A stretch of DNA of 42,643 nt from Pseudomonadota bacterium (GTDB lineage Bacteria; Pseudomonadota; Gammaproteobacteria; Burkholderiales; Burkholderiaceae_B): the NCBI GenBank assembly GCA_023427085.1, contig JAEZBO010000134.1:1-42643 (forward strand), given 5' to 3'. The notes under the pieces were generated by a model. That model saw only the letters and a list, made by a program, of their open reading frames with translations, ran no database searches and was not told the origin of the DNA. Within the stretch, counting starts at the first letter, position 1; each line of letters starts with the position of its first letter. The position numbers were made by a program, and so were the translations under genes. Below, one piece after another: positions 1 through 8,807 of this stretch.

Positions 1-60
1 CCAGCTCACGCCGGACGATTTCGAACACGCGGTGATGGTGACGGACGCGCTGCTCGCGGC
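1..60 (+). other. possible fragment of an unrelated gene at the window edge
   Basis: Read on the + strand from base 2, these bases give QLTPDDFEHAVMVTDALLAA, which has the composition of a real folded protein, whereas the minus-strand reading needed by the FmdB gene is an atypical tail. This suggests that the edge is a misjoin or the end of an assembled contig. I do not recognise the fragment's family. The call rests on composition alone. Confidence 0.3.
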
Positions 61-288
61 GGCGTCCTTGCCGGCCGCGGGCTTGGCTGCGCCACCACCG
101 CTGTTGTTGTTGCGGAAGTCGGTCACGTACCAGCCCGAGCCCTTGAGCTGGAAACCGGCGGCGGTGACCTGCTTGGTGTAGGTCGGCTGCTGGCACGACG
201 GGCACACCGTCAGCGGGCTGTCGGACATCTTCTGCAGCACGTCCTGGGCATGGCCGCAGGCGCTGCATTGGTAGGCGTAGATCGGCAC
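1..288 (-). CDS. FmdB-family zinc-ribbon protein (3' part missing or replaced)
   Basis: Small putative regulatory protein of the FmdB/CxxC-zinc-ribbon family; its biochemical role is not established. It starts with GTG at 288, preceded by GGAG, and reads MPIYAYQCSACG, the family's hallmark opening. Two CxxC pairs (SACG near residue 9, CPSC near residue 31) would bind one zinc ion. The stretch GFQLKGSGWYVTDFR near residues 48-62 is the second family hallmark. After a Gly/Ala/Lys-rich tail the frame stays open to base 1 without a stop. The last ~20 codons are unlike the usual Ser/Ala-rich tail, and the same bases read as a plausible protein on the + strand, so the true 3' end may be lost at a contig or chimera junction. 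The family assignment is secure; the C-terminus is not. Confidence 0.85.
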   Translation of the reverse strand, partial: MPIYAYQCSACGHAQDVLQKMSDSPLTVCPSCQQPTYTKQVTAAGFQLKGSGWYVTDFRNNNSGGGAAKPAAGKDAAASSASVTITACSKSSGVSW

Positions 289-396
289 GATAAGGACTCC
301 CCGGGATGGCTCCCGGACGCTCCATGCATTCCGGCACACCGGCCGCGCAGGCGGCCTGACCGGGCAAGGAGCACGATAAAGGACGTAAAACGCTGG

Positions 397-402
397 ATTT
401 TA
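397..402 (-). promoter_or_regulatory. candidate -10 (TAAAAT) for the fmdB-like gene
   Basis: On the minus strand this reads TTAAAATC, a good -10 in an otherwise GC-rich gap between the antiporter stop (480) and the FmdB start (288). No convincing -35 lies 16-18 bases upstream, so the assignment rests on the -10 and position only. Confidence 0.3.
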
Positions 403-479
403 ACGGGTTTTGCCGCGTCTGCCGGTAGCCCGAACACCCGGGCAAAGTGGCCTCAAACCGCCGCCATGCCGGCGGCGCC

Positions 480-1772
480 TCAGACCGGCAGCAGGAACAT
501 CACCGCGGCCACCAGCGTCGGCCCCAGCGCGGCCAGAAACAGCGACCCCGCCGAGATCGCGCCGTTCGGGAAGGTGCTCTTGAGGATCGCGAAGCCGGCC
601 GGGTTCGGCGCATTGGCGATCACCGTCAGGCCGCCGCCGGTCACCGCGCCGGCGACCAGCATGTAGCGCCAGGTTTCCGAGGTGCCCTGCACCAGCGAAC
701 CCAGATAGGTCAGCGCGGCGTTGTCGGTCACCGCGGTCAGCGCGGTCGCGCCCCAGAACAGCACCGTCGGCGACAGCCCGCCGAGCAGGTCCTGCAGCCA
801 CCAGCGCTGCAGGCCGCCCAGCACCACCAGGCCGGCCAGGAAGAAACCGACCATCAGGCCTTCCTTGATCATCAGCCGCGACTGGTGGCGCTTGTAGGCT
901 TCGCAGAAACCGATGAACAGCATCAGCAGCCCCAGGAACACCGCCGGATGGTGCGCCGACAGCACGATGCCGATCAGGAACAGCACGTGCACCACGATGC
1001 ACGCGAACGGCACCGGCGCGTGGCGCTCGGCGGCGTCCTCGGACGGCGGCTTGCCGACCTGCGCGCCGACCTCGCCGCTGAGCAGCACCTTGCGGCACAG
1101 CCAGGTCAGCACCATCGCGTTGAAGCACACCGCCGCCGCGGCGCGCCAGCCGAAATTGGCCGCCATGTAGGCGGTGTTCCAGTCGAAGGTGCTGGCCACC
1201 ATCAGCACCGGCGGCGCGGCGTAGGCGGTCATCACGCCGCCGATCGACACGTTGACGAACAGCACGCCCAGCGTCAGGTACTTGAAGCCGGTCTGGCCAG
1301 GCACGTTGTAGTAGGCGCCACGCAGCAGCAGCGCAGCCAGCGTCATCGCGGCCGGCTCGGTGATGAAGGAACCCGCCAGCGGCACCACCGACATGATCAC
1401 GAAGAAGGTCGCCAGCGCACGCGGCAACGGCAGCGCGCGCGAGATCAGCCGCACCACGTGGCCGACCAGGTCGATGATCGGCCGGCTGGCCGCCACCACC
1501 ATGATGGCGAACACGAACAGCGGCTCGGTGAAGTTGCGCGTGTCCAGGTATTCGACCGCGGTCGGCAGGCCGGCCAGCGCGGCCATGCCGACCAGCAGCG
1601 CGAAGGCCCAGAAGCCGAACACCACCTCGACTTCGGACAGCAGGTGCCAGACGCCGGCATGCGGGCCGTTGCGATGCGCGAGCTTGGCGAAGACGGGGAC
1701 GGAGAAGGTATGCACCACCGCCAGCGCGAACAGGACGGTGGCGAGGATTTCGATGGGCGTGACGGCAGCCAT
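480..1772 (-). CDS. putative Na+/H+ antiporter (PF07399-like membrane protein)
   Basis: A 430-residue inner-membrane protein with about ten hydrophobic segments, resembling the uncharacterised 'putative Na+/H+ antiporter' family rather than NhaA/NhaB. Transport of Na+/H+ is a family label, not proven. The start at 1772 (MAAVTPIEIL) leads directly into the first membrane helix; the frame is open further upstream, but the extra residues are Arg/Pro-rich and look non-coding. No strong Shine-Dalgarno is visible. Conserved-looking polar motifs within membrane segments include SFITEPAAMT (near residues 145-155) and TAVTDNAALTYLG (near 340-352), the kind of helix breaks with Asp/Asn that ion-coupled carriers use. 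It is probably transcribed alone, since its neighbours are an FmdB gene and a divergent methyltransferase-like gene. Confidence 0.75.
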   Translation of the reverse strand: MAAVTPIEILATVLFALAVVHTFSVPVFAKLAHRNGPHAGVWHLLSEVEVVFGFWAFALLVGMAALAGLPTAVEYLDTRNFTEPLFVFAIMVVAASRPIIDLVGHVVRLISRALPLPRALATFFVIMSVVPLAGSFITEPAAMTLAALLLRGAYYNVPGQTGFKYLTLGVLFVNVSIGGVMTAYAAPPVLMVASTFDWNTAYMAANFGWRAAAAVCFNAMVLTWLCRKVLLSGEVGAQVGKPPSEDAAERHAPVPFACIVVHVLFLIGIVLSAHHPAVFLGLLMLFIGFCEAYKRHQSRLMIKEGLMVGFFLAGLVVLGGLQRWWLQDLLGGLSPTVLFWGATALTAVTDNAALTYLGSLVQGTSETWRYMLVAGAVTGGGLTVIANAPNPAGFAILKSTFPNGAISAGSLFLAALGPTLVAAVMFLLPV

Positions 1773-2116
1773 GGCGGGACGATGTGAGGGTGGGACGAAG
1801 GACCGGCACGGTCCGGCGGGCCAAAGCTGTCGCGTGGCTGAACGCCAACGCCAGCGCGATGGCCGGGTTCGAAGAGGCTGCAATATAGCGCCGATGTCGG
1901 CCGGCCGAAAACACAGCGCGTTCGACGGCGGGATCGGCCGTCGCGACGCTGCGCGGTAACAAGGGAAAACCCGTAGTCACCGTTATGAACTTTCATCGGC
2001 CGGCCCCGTCCGATTACAGTCTTTGGGTTGTATGGATATATCAGCATCCAGCACACCCGAATGCACACCCCGGCTCCTGTGGCCGGACCCTCGGCCGTCC
2101 CCTCCCAGGAGTTCCC
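1773..2116. other. 344-bp divergent intergenic region
   Basis: Separates the antiporter (minus) from the methyltransferase-like gene (plus). It holds no convincing gene. An AT-richer patch around 2012-2045 (TATGGATATATC) could contain the plus-strand promoter, but no -35/-10 pair with proper spacing stands out. Confidence 0.5.
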
Positions 2117-2929
2117 ATGATGTCCACCCTGTCGGCCGCCAGGCCTGTGCGAGCCGCCGCGCGCGCGGCGGCCGCGTGCCTGGCGCTGATCGCGCTGCCG
2201 GCCATGGCGCAGCAGCCTCACACGCTGGACGTGCCGTACGTGCCCACGCCCAACGCGGTGGTGCAGGCCATGCTCGACCTCGCCGACGTGCAACCCGACG
2301 ACTACCTGATCGACCTCGGTTCGGGCGATGGCCGCATCGCCATCGCGGCGGTCCAGGAGCGCAAGGCGCGCGGCGCGCTGGGCGTGGACATCGATGCCGA
2401 CCGCATCGCCGAGGCACGCGCCAATGCGCGCAACGCCCGGGTCGCCGACCGCGTGGAGTTCCGCCGCCAGGACCTGTTCAAGACCGACTTCAGCGAGGCA
2501 TCGGTGCTGACCATGTACCTGCTGCCCGACGTCAACATGCGGCTGCGTCCGATCATTCTCGAAAAGCTGCCGGCTGGCACCCGGGTGGTGTCGCACGCCT
2601 TCGACATGCGCGACTGGGAGCCCGACGTGACCCGCGACATCGACGGCCGCCGCGCCTATCTGTGGATCGTGCCGGCCAAGGTCGATGGCAACTGGCGGGT
2701 CAGCGCGCCCGATGGCGGCTTCGCGCTCAAGCTCGAACAGACCTTCCAGCACGTGCAAGGCATCGCGACGCTGCAGGACCGCCAGGTCGCCATCAGCGAC
2801 GGCCGCCTGCGCGGCGACCGGCTGCATTTTTCGCTCGACGGCAAACAATACGTCGGCAAGGTCGGCAGCTCGGGCATCGAGGCGTTGTCGGCCGATGGCG
2901 CGGTGATCGACTGGAGCGCACGGCGTTGA
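2117..2929 (+). CDS. exported class I SAM-dependent methyltransferase-like protein
   Basis: 270 residues. The start at 2117 is set by AGGAG at 2107-2111 with a 5-base gap. Residues 1-31 form a typical Sec signal peptide (Arg-rich start, Ala/Leu core, cleavage after LPAMA). The mature part opens with the VPYVPTPNAVVQAML motif common to a subset of class I methyltransferases, followed by the SAM-binding motif I, IDLGSGDGRIAI (residues 65-76), then GVDIDADRIAEAR as motif II. Residues ~180-270 form an additional beta-rich tail. Substrate is unknown. The odd point is an export signal on a protein with a SAM site, since SAM is cytoplasmic. It stands alone or is read with the downstream permease, from which an 82-base gap with a hairpin separates it. 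Confidence 0.75.
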   Translation: MMSTLSAARPVRAAARAAAACLALIALPAMAQQPHTLDVPYVPTPNAVVQAMLDLADVQPDDYLIDLGSGDGRIAIAAVQERKARGALGVDIDADRIAEARANARNARVADRVEFRRQDLFKTDFSEASVLTMYLLPDVNMRLRPIILEKLPAGTRVVSHAFDMRDWEPDVTRDIDGRRAYLWIVPAKVDGNWRVSAPDGGFALKLEQTFQHVQGIATLQDRQVAISDGRLRGDRLHFSLDGKQYVGKVGSSGIEALSADGAVIDWSARR

Positions 2930-2954
2930 GGGGTCCGATCAAGCGGTCGCGGCC

Positions 2955-2980
2955 CGCGCCGGCCGGCCAAGGCCGGCGCG
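2955..2980 (+). other. 10-bp perfect stem-loop between methyltransferase and permease genes
   Basis: CGCGCCGGCC (2955-2964) pairs with GGCCGGCGCG (2971-2980) around a 6-base loop. There is no T-tract, so it is more likely an intercistronic RNA hairpin or partial terminator than a full rho-independent terminator. It ends 19 bases before the ribosome site of the next gene. Confidence 0.5.
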
Positions 2981-3011
2981 GCTGTCCGGCGCCACGCCTG
3001 GAGCCACGCGC

Positions 3012-4406
3012 TTGACGGCACGCAGCGGCACGACGGCGCCCGATCGCCAGACTCATGGCCTGTCGGTGCTCGATGGCACCGCGGTGCTGGTCGGCGTGGT
3101 GGTCGGCATCGGCGTGTTCGGCTTTCCGCCGCTGGTGGCCGCCCATGCCCCCAGCGAAGCGGCCTACATCGGGCTGTGGCTGGCCGGCGGCGTCATCATG
3201 CTGATCGGCGCGCTCTGCTACGCCGAGCTCGGCTCGGCCTACCCCGGCGCCGGTGGCGAATATCACTATCTGCGCCGCGCCTGGGGTCCTCGCATCGGCA
3301 TGATGTTCGCGTGGGCGCGCGGCACCGTGATCCAGACCGGCGGCATCGCCGCGGTCGCCTTCATCTATGGCGACTATGCGCAAGACCTCTATCCGCTGCT
3401 GCCCGGCACGCCCTACGGCCCGGCGCTGCACGCGGCGGTCTCGGTGGTGCTGCTGACCGCGCTGAACATGCTCAGCACGCGGCGCTCCAAGCATCTGCAG
3501 ATCTGCCTGACCTCGCTGACGCTGGTGGCGCTGGCCGTGGTCGTGATCGCGGCCTTCGTCGCCGAACCCGGCTCGGGCGCCAGCGCCGCCGGCGCGGCCG
3601 GCGCCTCGGCGCGCAGCGTCGACGGCAACCTGGCGGCGATGCTGGGCATGGGCATGGTGTTCGTGCTGCTGACCTTCGGCGGCTGGAACGAGGCCGCCTA
3701 TCTCAGCGGCGAGCTGCGCAATCCGCAACGCGACCTGGTGCGTGTGATGGTGCTGGGCACCGCGATCGTCACCGCCTGTTATCTGCTGGTCAACCTGGGC
3801 CTGCTGAACCTGTTCGGCCTCGAAGGCCTGCGCAACACCCACGCGGTCGGCGCCGAGGTGCTGCGGCAAGTGGCGGGACCCGATGCCGCGGTGCTGCTGA
3901 GCCTGCTGATCTGCGCCACCGCCGGCAGCACCATCAACGCCTCGATCCTGACCGGTGGCCGTATCTATTACGCGCTGGGCCAGGACGTGCCGGCGCTGCG
4001 CGCGCTGGGCGCCTGGAACCCGCGCAGCGCCTCGCCGATGCGCGCGCTGCTGCTGCAGGGCGCCATCACGCTGGCGCTGATCGCCTTCGGCGCCTGGCGC
4101 GAGGAAGGCGTCGAAGCGATGGTGGCCTACACCGCGCCGGTGTTCTGGCTGTTCATGCTGCTGACCGCCGCCGCGCTGTGGCGGCTGCGGGTCATCGAAC
4201 CGGCCGCGCCGCGGCCGTTCAAGGTGCCGTTCTATCCGCTCACGCCGCTGCTGCTGATGCTGGTGTGCGCCGCGCTGATGTGGTCGAGCATCCTGTACGC
4301 CGGCGTCGGCGCCTGGGTCGGCGTGCTGGTGCTGGCCTCGTGCCTGCCGCTGCTGCGCATGGGCGAGGTGCCCGGCGGCCGCCCGCGCGAAGCCAGTACC
4401 TCCTAG
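3012..4406 (+). CDS. APC-superfamily amino-acid permease
   Basis: 464-residue inner-membrane amino-acid/polyamine/organocation transporter. Start TTG at 3012 is chosen because GGAG sits at 3000-3003, eight bases upstream. About 12 hydrophobic segments; the first carries the family's GTAVLVGVVVGIGVFGFPP, matching the unwound substrate-binding helix 1 of LeuT-fold carriers (GxGxF). FGGWNEAAYLSGEL near residues 222-235 is the usual helix-6 region. A Gly/Ala/Ser-rich insertion (around residues 189-203) lies in a loop and looks like simple-sequence expansion. The substrate cannot be read from the sequence. The stop TAG overlaps the stop of the convergent methionine-sulfoxide reductase gene. Confidence 0.85.
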   Translation: MTARSGTTAPDRQTHGLSVLDGTAVLVGVVVGIGVFGFPPLVAAHAPSEAAYIGLWLAGGVIMLIGALCYAELGSAYPGAGGEYHYLRRAWGPRIGMMFAWARGTVIQTGGIAAVAFIYGDYAQDLYPLLPGTPYGPALHAAVSVVLLTALNMLSTRRSKHLQICLTSLTLVALAVVVIAAFVAEPGSGASAAGAAGASARSVDGNLAAMLGMGMVFVLLTFGGWNEAAYLSGELRNPQRDLVRVMVLGTAIVTACYLLVNLGLLNLFGLEGLRNTHAVGAEVLRQVAGPDAAVLLSLLICATAGSTINASILTGGRIYYALGQDVPALRALGAWNPRSASPMRALLLQGAITLALIAFGAWREEGVEAMVAYTAPVFWLFMLLTAAALWRLRVIEPAAPRPFKVPFYPLTPLLLMLVCAALMWSSILYAGVGAWVGVLVLASCLPLLRMGEVPGGRPREASTS

Positions 4407-4915
4407 CCGCAGACGCCGCCGCTGGTTGGCGCCAGGCTGTCGACATAGACCTGGCACAAGGCCGCCATGCCGGCGCGGTCGTCCTCGTCGAACCGGCCGG
4501 GCTCGGGGCTGTCGACATCCCACACCCCCAGCAGGCGGCCGTCGTCGTGCAGCAGCGGCACGACGATCTCGGACCGCGACGCCGCATCGCAGGCGATATG
4601 GCCGGGAAACGCGTGAACGTCGGGCACCAGCTGGATCCGCCGCTCGCGCGCGGCGGCGCCGCACACGCCGCGGCCCATGGCGATGCGCACGCAGGCCGGC
4701 CGGCCCTGGAACGGACCCAGCACCAGCTCGTGGCCGTCATAAAAATAAAAGCCGGCCCAGTTGATGCGCGGCAGCACCGCCCACACCAGCGCCGACAGGT
4801 TGGCGGCATTGGCGATGCGGTCGTGCTCGCCATGCAGCAAGGCGCGCGCCTGCGTCACCAGCTCGGTGTAGACCTGCGCCTTGGGCGCGTCGGGATTGAC
4901 GGATATGTCGAACAT
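4403..4915 (-). CDS. msrC: free methionine-(R)-sulfoxide reductase (GAF-fold)
   Basis: 170-residue cytosolic GAF-domain enzyme that reduces free methionine-R-sulfoxide using thioredoxin. The three family cysteines are present: Cys75 (RPACVRI), Cys85 (GVCGAA) and Cys109 (HIACDAAS), with the same 10- and 24-residue spacing as in E. coli YebR, where the last is the catalytic one and an upstream one resolves it. INWAGFYFYD (residues 51-60) and LLGVWDVDSP near 127-136 are further family marks. Start ATG at 4915 follows a GAGG-containing stretch. The stop codons of this gene and the permease overlap tail to tail (4403-4406), with no terminator between them. Confidence 0.93.
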   Translation of the reverse strand: MFDISVNPDAPKAQVYTELVTQARALLHGEHDRIANAANLSALVWAVLPRINWAGFYFYDGHELVLGPFQGRPACVRIAMGRGVCGAAARERRIQLVPDVHAFPGHIACDAASRSEIVVPLLHDDGRLLGVWDVDSPEPGRFDEDDRAGMAALCQVYVDSLAPTSGGVCG

Positions 4916-4995
4916 GGGCGGCCTGCCTCGTAATCACCTTGCAAGGCCGTCATTGTCCCGCCTGCAGCCGCGCGCCGCCAAGCGCCGCGTGCGTG

Positions 4996-6021
4996 CTACT
5001 GATATTGCCGCAAGGCCTTCTTCAAGGTGTGGGACGGCAGCTCGCCGAACATGCGCTGGTAGTCGATCGAGAACTGGCTCGGGTGCATGAAGCCCCAGCG
5101 CGCGGCGATCGCGCCGACCGAGGCCTGCACCGACACTGGCCGGCGCAGTTCGCGGCGGGCGCGATGCAGCCGGACCATGCGCAGGTAGGCCACCGGGCTC
5201 ATGTTCAGCACGCGCTGGAACACGTCCTGCAGCGTGCGCCGGCTCACGCCCAGCTCGTGGCAGAGGTCCAGCACCGTCAGGCGCCGGTGCAGCGCCTCGT
5301 CGATGATGGCGCGGGCGCGGCGCGCCAGCCGCTGTGCGTGCAGGCGTCCCAGTTCGGCGCGCCCCTTGGCGCAGCAGGCGTCGCTGGCCTGCCCGACCTC
5401 GTTGAGCAGCGCGCTCAGCGTGGCCTGGCTCAGGTCGCTGGCCCAGCGTTCGCCCACGCCCGAAGCCAGCCATTGCGGCGCGGCCGCGATGGCGCCGTCG
5501 ATCATCTGCACGATGCGGGCCGGATCGGTCACGCGCAACATCAACGGCTGGTCGACCCGGCCGGTCCATATCTCGGGATCGAGCGTCATCGCGGCGGCTT
5601 CGAAGGACCGTTGATCGATGGCCAGATAGACCACCTCGCTGCCGGCCACCGAATGCAGATCGAAGTCGCCGCCGCGTGGCTGGTAGCCCAGGCAATCGAC
5701 GCCTAGCTCGTGCACGTCGACCCGCATCGACTCCATGCGTGAGCGCGGCATGAAGATCGTGCACAGATCGGCAGGCATCTTCACGCAACGCAGCATCGGC
5801 TGGCTTTGCCACTCGCGGCAGTAGTCGATGTGGGGCAGGCTGAAATTGTCGTAGGTGCCCTGGAAGGCGCCGTGGCCGGTCTGGTAGTAGCTGCGATTCA
5901 CGCTGCCGAGCAGTTCGGCCTGCTCGCCGACGTCGTCGGTCATCGTGGACACCAGGCTCGCGTAGACGGCGCCCGCATCAGCGGGACAAAGCGCTTCCTT
6001 TGACGCGACTGCCTGCATCAT
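4996..6021 (-). CDS. AraC-family transcriptional regulator
   Basis: 341 residues with the C-terminal double helix-turn-helix of AraC/XylS regulators (residues ~240-340): VLDLCHELGVSRRTLQDVF is the first HTH and WGFMHPSQFSIDYQRMFGELP the second recognition region and signature. The N-terminal ~220 residues match no ligand family I can name, but the overall layout resembles regulators of aromatic/ethanolamine catabolism (FeaR/EutR-like). The start is ATG at 6021 because GAGGGG lies five bases upstream; GTG at 6027 is the alternative. Its upstream neighbour, the flavoprotein, ends only 104 bases away and reads in the same direction, so a regulated target is not obvious from position. Confidence 0.85.
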   Translation of the reverse strand: MMQAVASKEALCPADAGAVYASLVSTMTDDVGEQAELLGSVNRSYYQTGHGAFQGTYDNFSLPHIDYCREWQSQPMLRCVKMPADLCTIFMPRSRMESMRVDVHELGVDCLGYQPRGGDFDLHSVAGSEVVYLAIDQRSFEAAAMTLDPEIWTGRVDQPLMLRVTDPARIVQMIDGAIAAAPQWLASGVGERWASDLSQATLSALLNEVGQASDACCAKGRAELGRLHAQRLARRARAIIDEALHRRLTVLDLCHELGVSRRTLQDVFQRVLNMSPVAYLRMVRLHRARRELRRPVSVQASVGAIAARWGFMHPSQFSIDYQRMFGELPSHTLKKALRQYQ

Positions 6022-6125
6022 GCCCACCCCTCGCTTCGATTCTTGGACTGAGAGGAGCCGGTGTCATTGGAAGCACGCGGCCCTCCGATTTCGGCGAATG
6101 ATACGGAGGCGGGCCAGGGGTGATG

Positions 6126-7394
6126 TTACAAAATACTTCTATCCAAAAGCCAGTTGCGGACACCCTCCCCGGTGGCCACGCCCTGCGCCAGACAGGCAGT
6201 CAGCAGGTAGCCACCCGTCGGCGCTTCCCAGTCGGTCATCTCGCCGGCGCAGAACACACCCGGCAAGGCTGTCAGCATGCCGTGGCGGTCCATCGCGTCG
6301 AAGGCCACGCCGCCGGCCGAGCTGATGGCCTCGTCGATTGGCCGCGTGGCGAGCAGCGGCACCGGCAGGCACTTGAGGGCGGCGGCCACGGCGGCGGGGT
6401 CGGCATAGCGGTCCGCGCCCAGGCATTCGCGCAGCAGCGCGCTCTTGACCGGTGCCAGGTTCAACCGCGTGCGCAGGTGGCTGGACCACGAACGGGTGCC
6501 GCGGCCATGCAGCGTCTGTTGTGCGACCCAGGCAGCGTCGCGATCCGGCAGCAGGTCCAGATACAGCAGCGCCGGCGTCTGCGGCCCGATCGCATCGCGC
6601 AGCGGCGCCGACAGCGCGTACAGGGTGCCGCCTTCGAGCCCGGTCGCGGTCACCAGGCATTCGCCGTGGCGCCGCGGCCCTTGCGGTGACAGCGCGAAGG
6701 CCACCGACTTGAGCGGCGTGCCGGCATGGCGGCCGGAAAAATGCTCGCTCCAGCCCGCCTCGAAACCGCAGTTGGCCGGTCGCAGCGGCGCCACCGCCAC
6801 GCCGCGCGCCTGCAGCCATGGCAGCCAGGCGCCGTCCGACCCGAGCCGCGCCCAACTCGCGCCGCCCAAGGCCAGCACCACCGCCCGCGCGCGTACCCGC
6901 AGGTCGGTCTGCTGGCTGCCGTCGGCCGCGCGATGGCACATCCGCAAGTCACCCGCCTCGTCCCAACCCGTCCAGCGATGGCGCATGTGCAGCCGCACGC
7001 CCAGTGCACGCAGGCGCTGCAGCCACGCGCGCAGCAGCGGCGCGGCTTTCATCTCGGTAGGAAACACCCGGCCCGAACTGCCGACGAAGGTCTCGATGCC
7101 CAGCGCATGGGCCCAGTCGCGCACCGCTTGGCCGTCGAAGGCCGACAGGGCTTGGCGCAGATCGGCGTGCAGGTCGGGATAACGCGACAGCAGCGCCGCG
7201 CGCGGCTCGGCATGCGTCAGGTTCAGGCCGCCGCGGCCCGCCAGCAGGAACTTGCGTCCAACCGAGGGCATGGCGTCGTAGACATCGGCGACGACGCCCG
7301 CCTCGGCGAGCACCTGCGCCACCATCAGGCCGGCCGGACCGCCACCGACGATGGCGACCTCGACCTCGTGGACGGATCCGGGGATGGCTGGCAA
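6126..7394 (-). CDS. FAD-dependent oxidoreductase, BaiN/HI0933-like (TIGR03862 type)
   Basis: 422-residue cytosolic flavoprotein of the HI0933/BaiN group. TTG at 7394 is selected as the start because AGGAG lies five bases upstream; the frame is open further up but reads as Arg/Ala-rich noise. The FAD-binding Rossmann motif VAIVGGGPAGLMVAQ (G17xGxxG22) comes first, then GRKFLLAGRGGLNLTH, the family signature near residues 50-65, GSSGRVFPTEMKA near 107-119, and the C-terminal second FAD loop with FCAGEMTDWEAPTGGYLL near 384-401. Members are annotated as aminoacetone oxidases or NAD(P)/FAD oxidoreductases; the true substrate is unknown. Probably monocistronic. Confidence 0.88.
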   Translation of the reverse strand: MPAIPGSVHEVEVAIVGGGPAGLMVAQVLAEAGVVADVYDAMPSVGRKFLLAGRGGLNLTHAEPRAALLSRYPDLHADLRQALSAFDGQAVRDWAHALGIETFVGSSGRVFPTEMKAAPLLRAWLQRLRALGVRLHMRHRWTGWDEAGDLRMCHRAADGSQQTDLRVRARAVVLALGGASWARLGSDGAWLPWLQARGVAVAPLRPANCGFEAGWSEHFSGRHAGTPLKSVAFALSPQGPRRHGECLVTATGLEGGTLYALSAPLRDAIGPQTPALLYLDLLPDRDAAWVAQQTLHGRGTRSWSSHLRTRLNLAPVKSALLRECLGADRYADPAAVAAALKCLPVPLLATRPIDEAISSAGGVAFDAMDRHGMLTALPGVFCAGEMTDWEAPTGGYLLTACLAQGVATGEGVRNWLLDRSIL

Positions 7395-7742
7395 ACGTGG
7401 CTCCTGACGGCGCGGCGGCGCCCGAAAAGCGCCATTAGACCATCGTGACCCGGCCCCGCCCCGCCAGTCCCGCACGCACGCCGCGCTGGCGCGGGTCGCG
7501 CCTGCGCGCAAAAAAAGCGGCGGAACTGGATCCACTCCCGAGTTTGTGCATCAAGACACAACAAGAATCTTTCATTTACAAAAATAATTTTGTTCGCCAT
7601 TCGTCACGCCCCCTGTTTTGAGGACAGGCCGCGCGGCGTGACAACTTCCACAAAGCTGTAAGCGATTTCTTCCGTTCCGCGGGCCGGCCGTCGCAACCCC
7701 TACCATGGCGGCTCGCTCCGTCCCTTTCTTGCGATACGCCCC
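7395..7742. other. 348-bp divergent intergenic region with an AT-rich patch
   Basis: Lies between the divergent flavoprotein and DUF481 genes. The patch 7555-7605 is strikingly AT-rich for this genome and contains a 5-4-5 dyad CAAAA-ataa-TTTTG (about 7577-7590). It is a likely place for promoters and a regulator site, but I can assign no specific factor. The rest is GC-rich and shows no gene. Confidence 0.45.
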
Positions 7743-8807
7743 ATGCCCGACCTGTACCTGCCCTCTACGTCCGTCCGGTTTTTGAACCGTCGTTGGCGCA
7801 CCCTGGCTCTTGCGGCCCTGTGGGCCTTGATGGCCGGCCACGGCGGCGCCGCGCTGGCCGATACGGTTTGGATGAAGAACGGCGACCGGCTGACCGGCAC
7901 CATCAAGCTGCTCGATGCCGGCAAACTGACGCTGAGCACCGAGTACGGCGGCACCATCAGCCTGGACTGGAAGCAGGTGCAAACGCTGGAAAGCAGCAAG
8001 GAGCTGCTGATCCGCGACGAGACGCTGCGGCAGGACTACCTGGCCAGGCTGCAGCGCGCCGACCAGGGCACGGTGGTCGTGGTGGCGCCCGGCGTGGCCC
8101 AGCAGCCGGTCGAACTGGCCTCGCTGGCGCAGGTCATGAAGCCGCGCCCCTTCATCAACGACGCCTTGTGGAAAGGCAAGCTCGACCTGGGCCTGAACTA
8201 CAAGACCGCCTCGACACGCACCGAGGACTACTCGGCCAGGCTCGACACCGAGGCGCGCCACGGCCGCTGGCGCCACAATCTGGACGCCGCCTATACCCGC
8301 AAGACCGACAACACCATCACCACCTCGCACAACTACGGCGGTTATGTCTCGAGCGATCGTTTCCTGACCGACCAGTTCTTCTGGCAAGGCCGCGCGATCT
8401 ACAAGCGCGACCAGATCGAGGACCTGTCGCGCCAGACCGCGATCGGCACCGGGCCGGGCTACCAGTTCTGGGACAACGAGCTGGGCGCCTTCTCGCTGGC
8501 CGGCCTGATCGGGCGGGTCCGCTACGACTACAGCCACGGCGGCTCGGACAACTTCTATGCCGCCAGCCTGCGCTGGGACTACAAACGTTATCTCAGCAGC
8601 CAGCGCTTCGAGCTCTACACCAACGGCGAACTGATGCGCCCGCTCGACAACGCGGCCGACATCAGCCTGGACGCATCGGTGGGCGTGCGCTACCGCCTGA
8701 CCGACTGGGTCTCGTGGTTCATGAGCTATTCGCGCAACCAGGTCAGCGGCGGCCGCGAAAGCCTCAACGAAAAACGCCTGACGACGGGGCTGGGGCTGGT
8801 GTGGTGA
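7743..8807 (+). CDS. DUF481 (YdiY-like) outer-membrane beta-barrel protein
   Basis: 354 residues. A signal peptide ends near residue 39 (GAALA before DTVWMKNGDRLTG). Residues ~40-95 form a small beta-domain typical of the N-terminus of these proteins, starting DTVWMKNGDRLTGTI. From about residue 145 alternating polar/hydrophobic strands with many Tyr/Trp/Arg residues form the DUF481 barrel, ending in a C-terminal aromatic residue (GLGLVW), the outer-membrane insertion mark. E. coli YdiY is salt- or acid-inducible; no transport function is proven. Start ATG at 7743 lacks a clear Shine-Dalgarno. It stands alone, followed by a 121-base gap. Confidence 0.88.
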   Translation: MPDLYLPSTSVRFLNRRWRTLALAALWALMAGHGGAALADTVWMKNGDRLTGTIKLLDAGKLTLSTEYGGTISLDWKQVQTLESSKELLIRDETLRQDYLARLQRADQGTVVVVAPGVAQQPVELASLAQVMKPRPFINDALWKGKLDLGLNYKTASTRTEDYSARLDTEARHGRWRHNLDAAYTRKTDNTITTSHNYGGYVSSDRFLTDQFFWQGRAIYKRDQIEDLSRQTAIGTGPGYQFWDNELGAFSLAGLIGRVRYDYSHGGSDNFYAASLRWDYKRYLSSQRFELYTNGELMRPLDNAADISLDASVGVRYRLTDWVSWFMSYSRNQVSGGRESLNEKRLTTGLGLVW

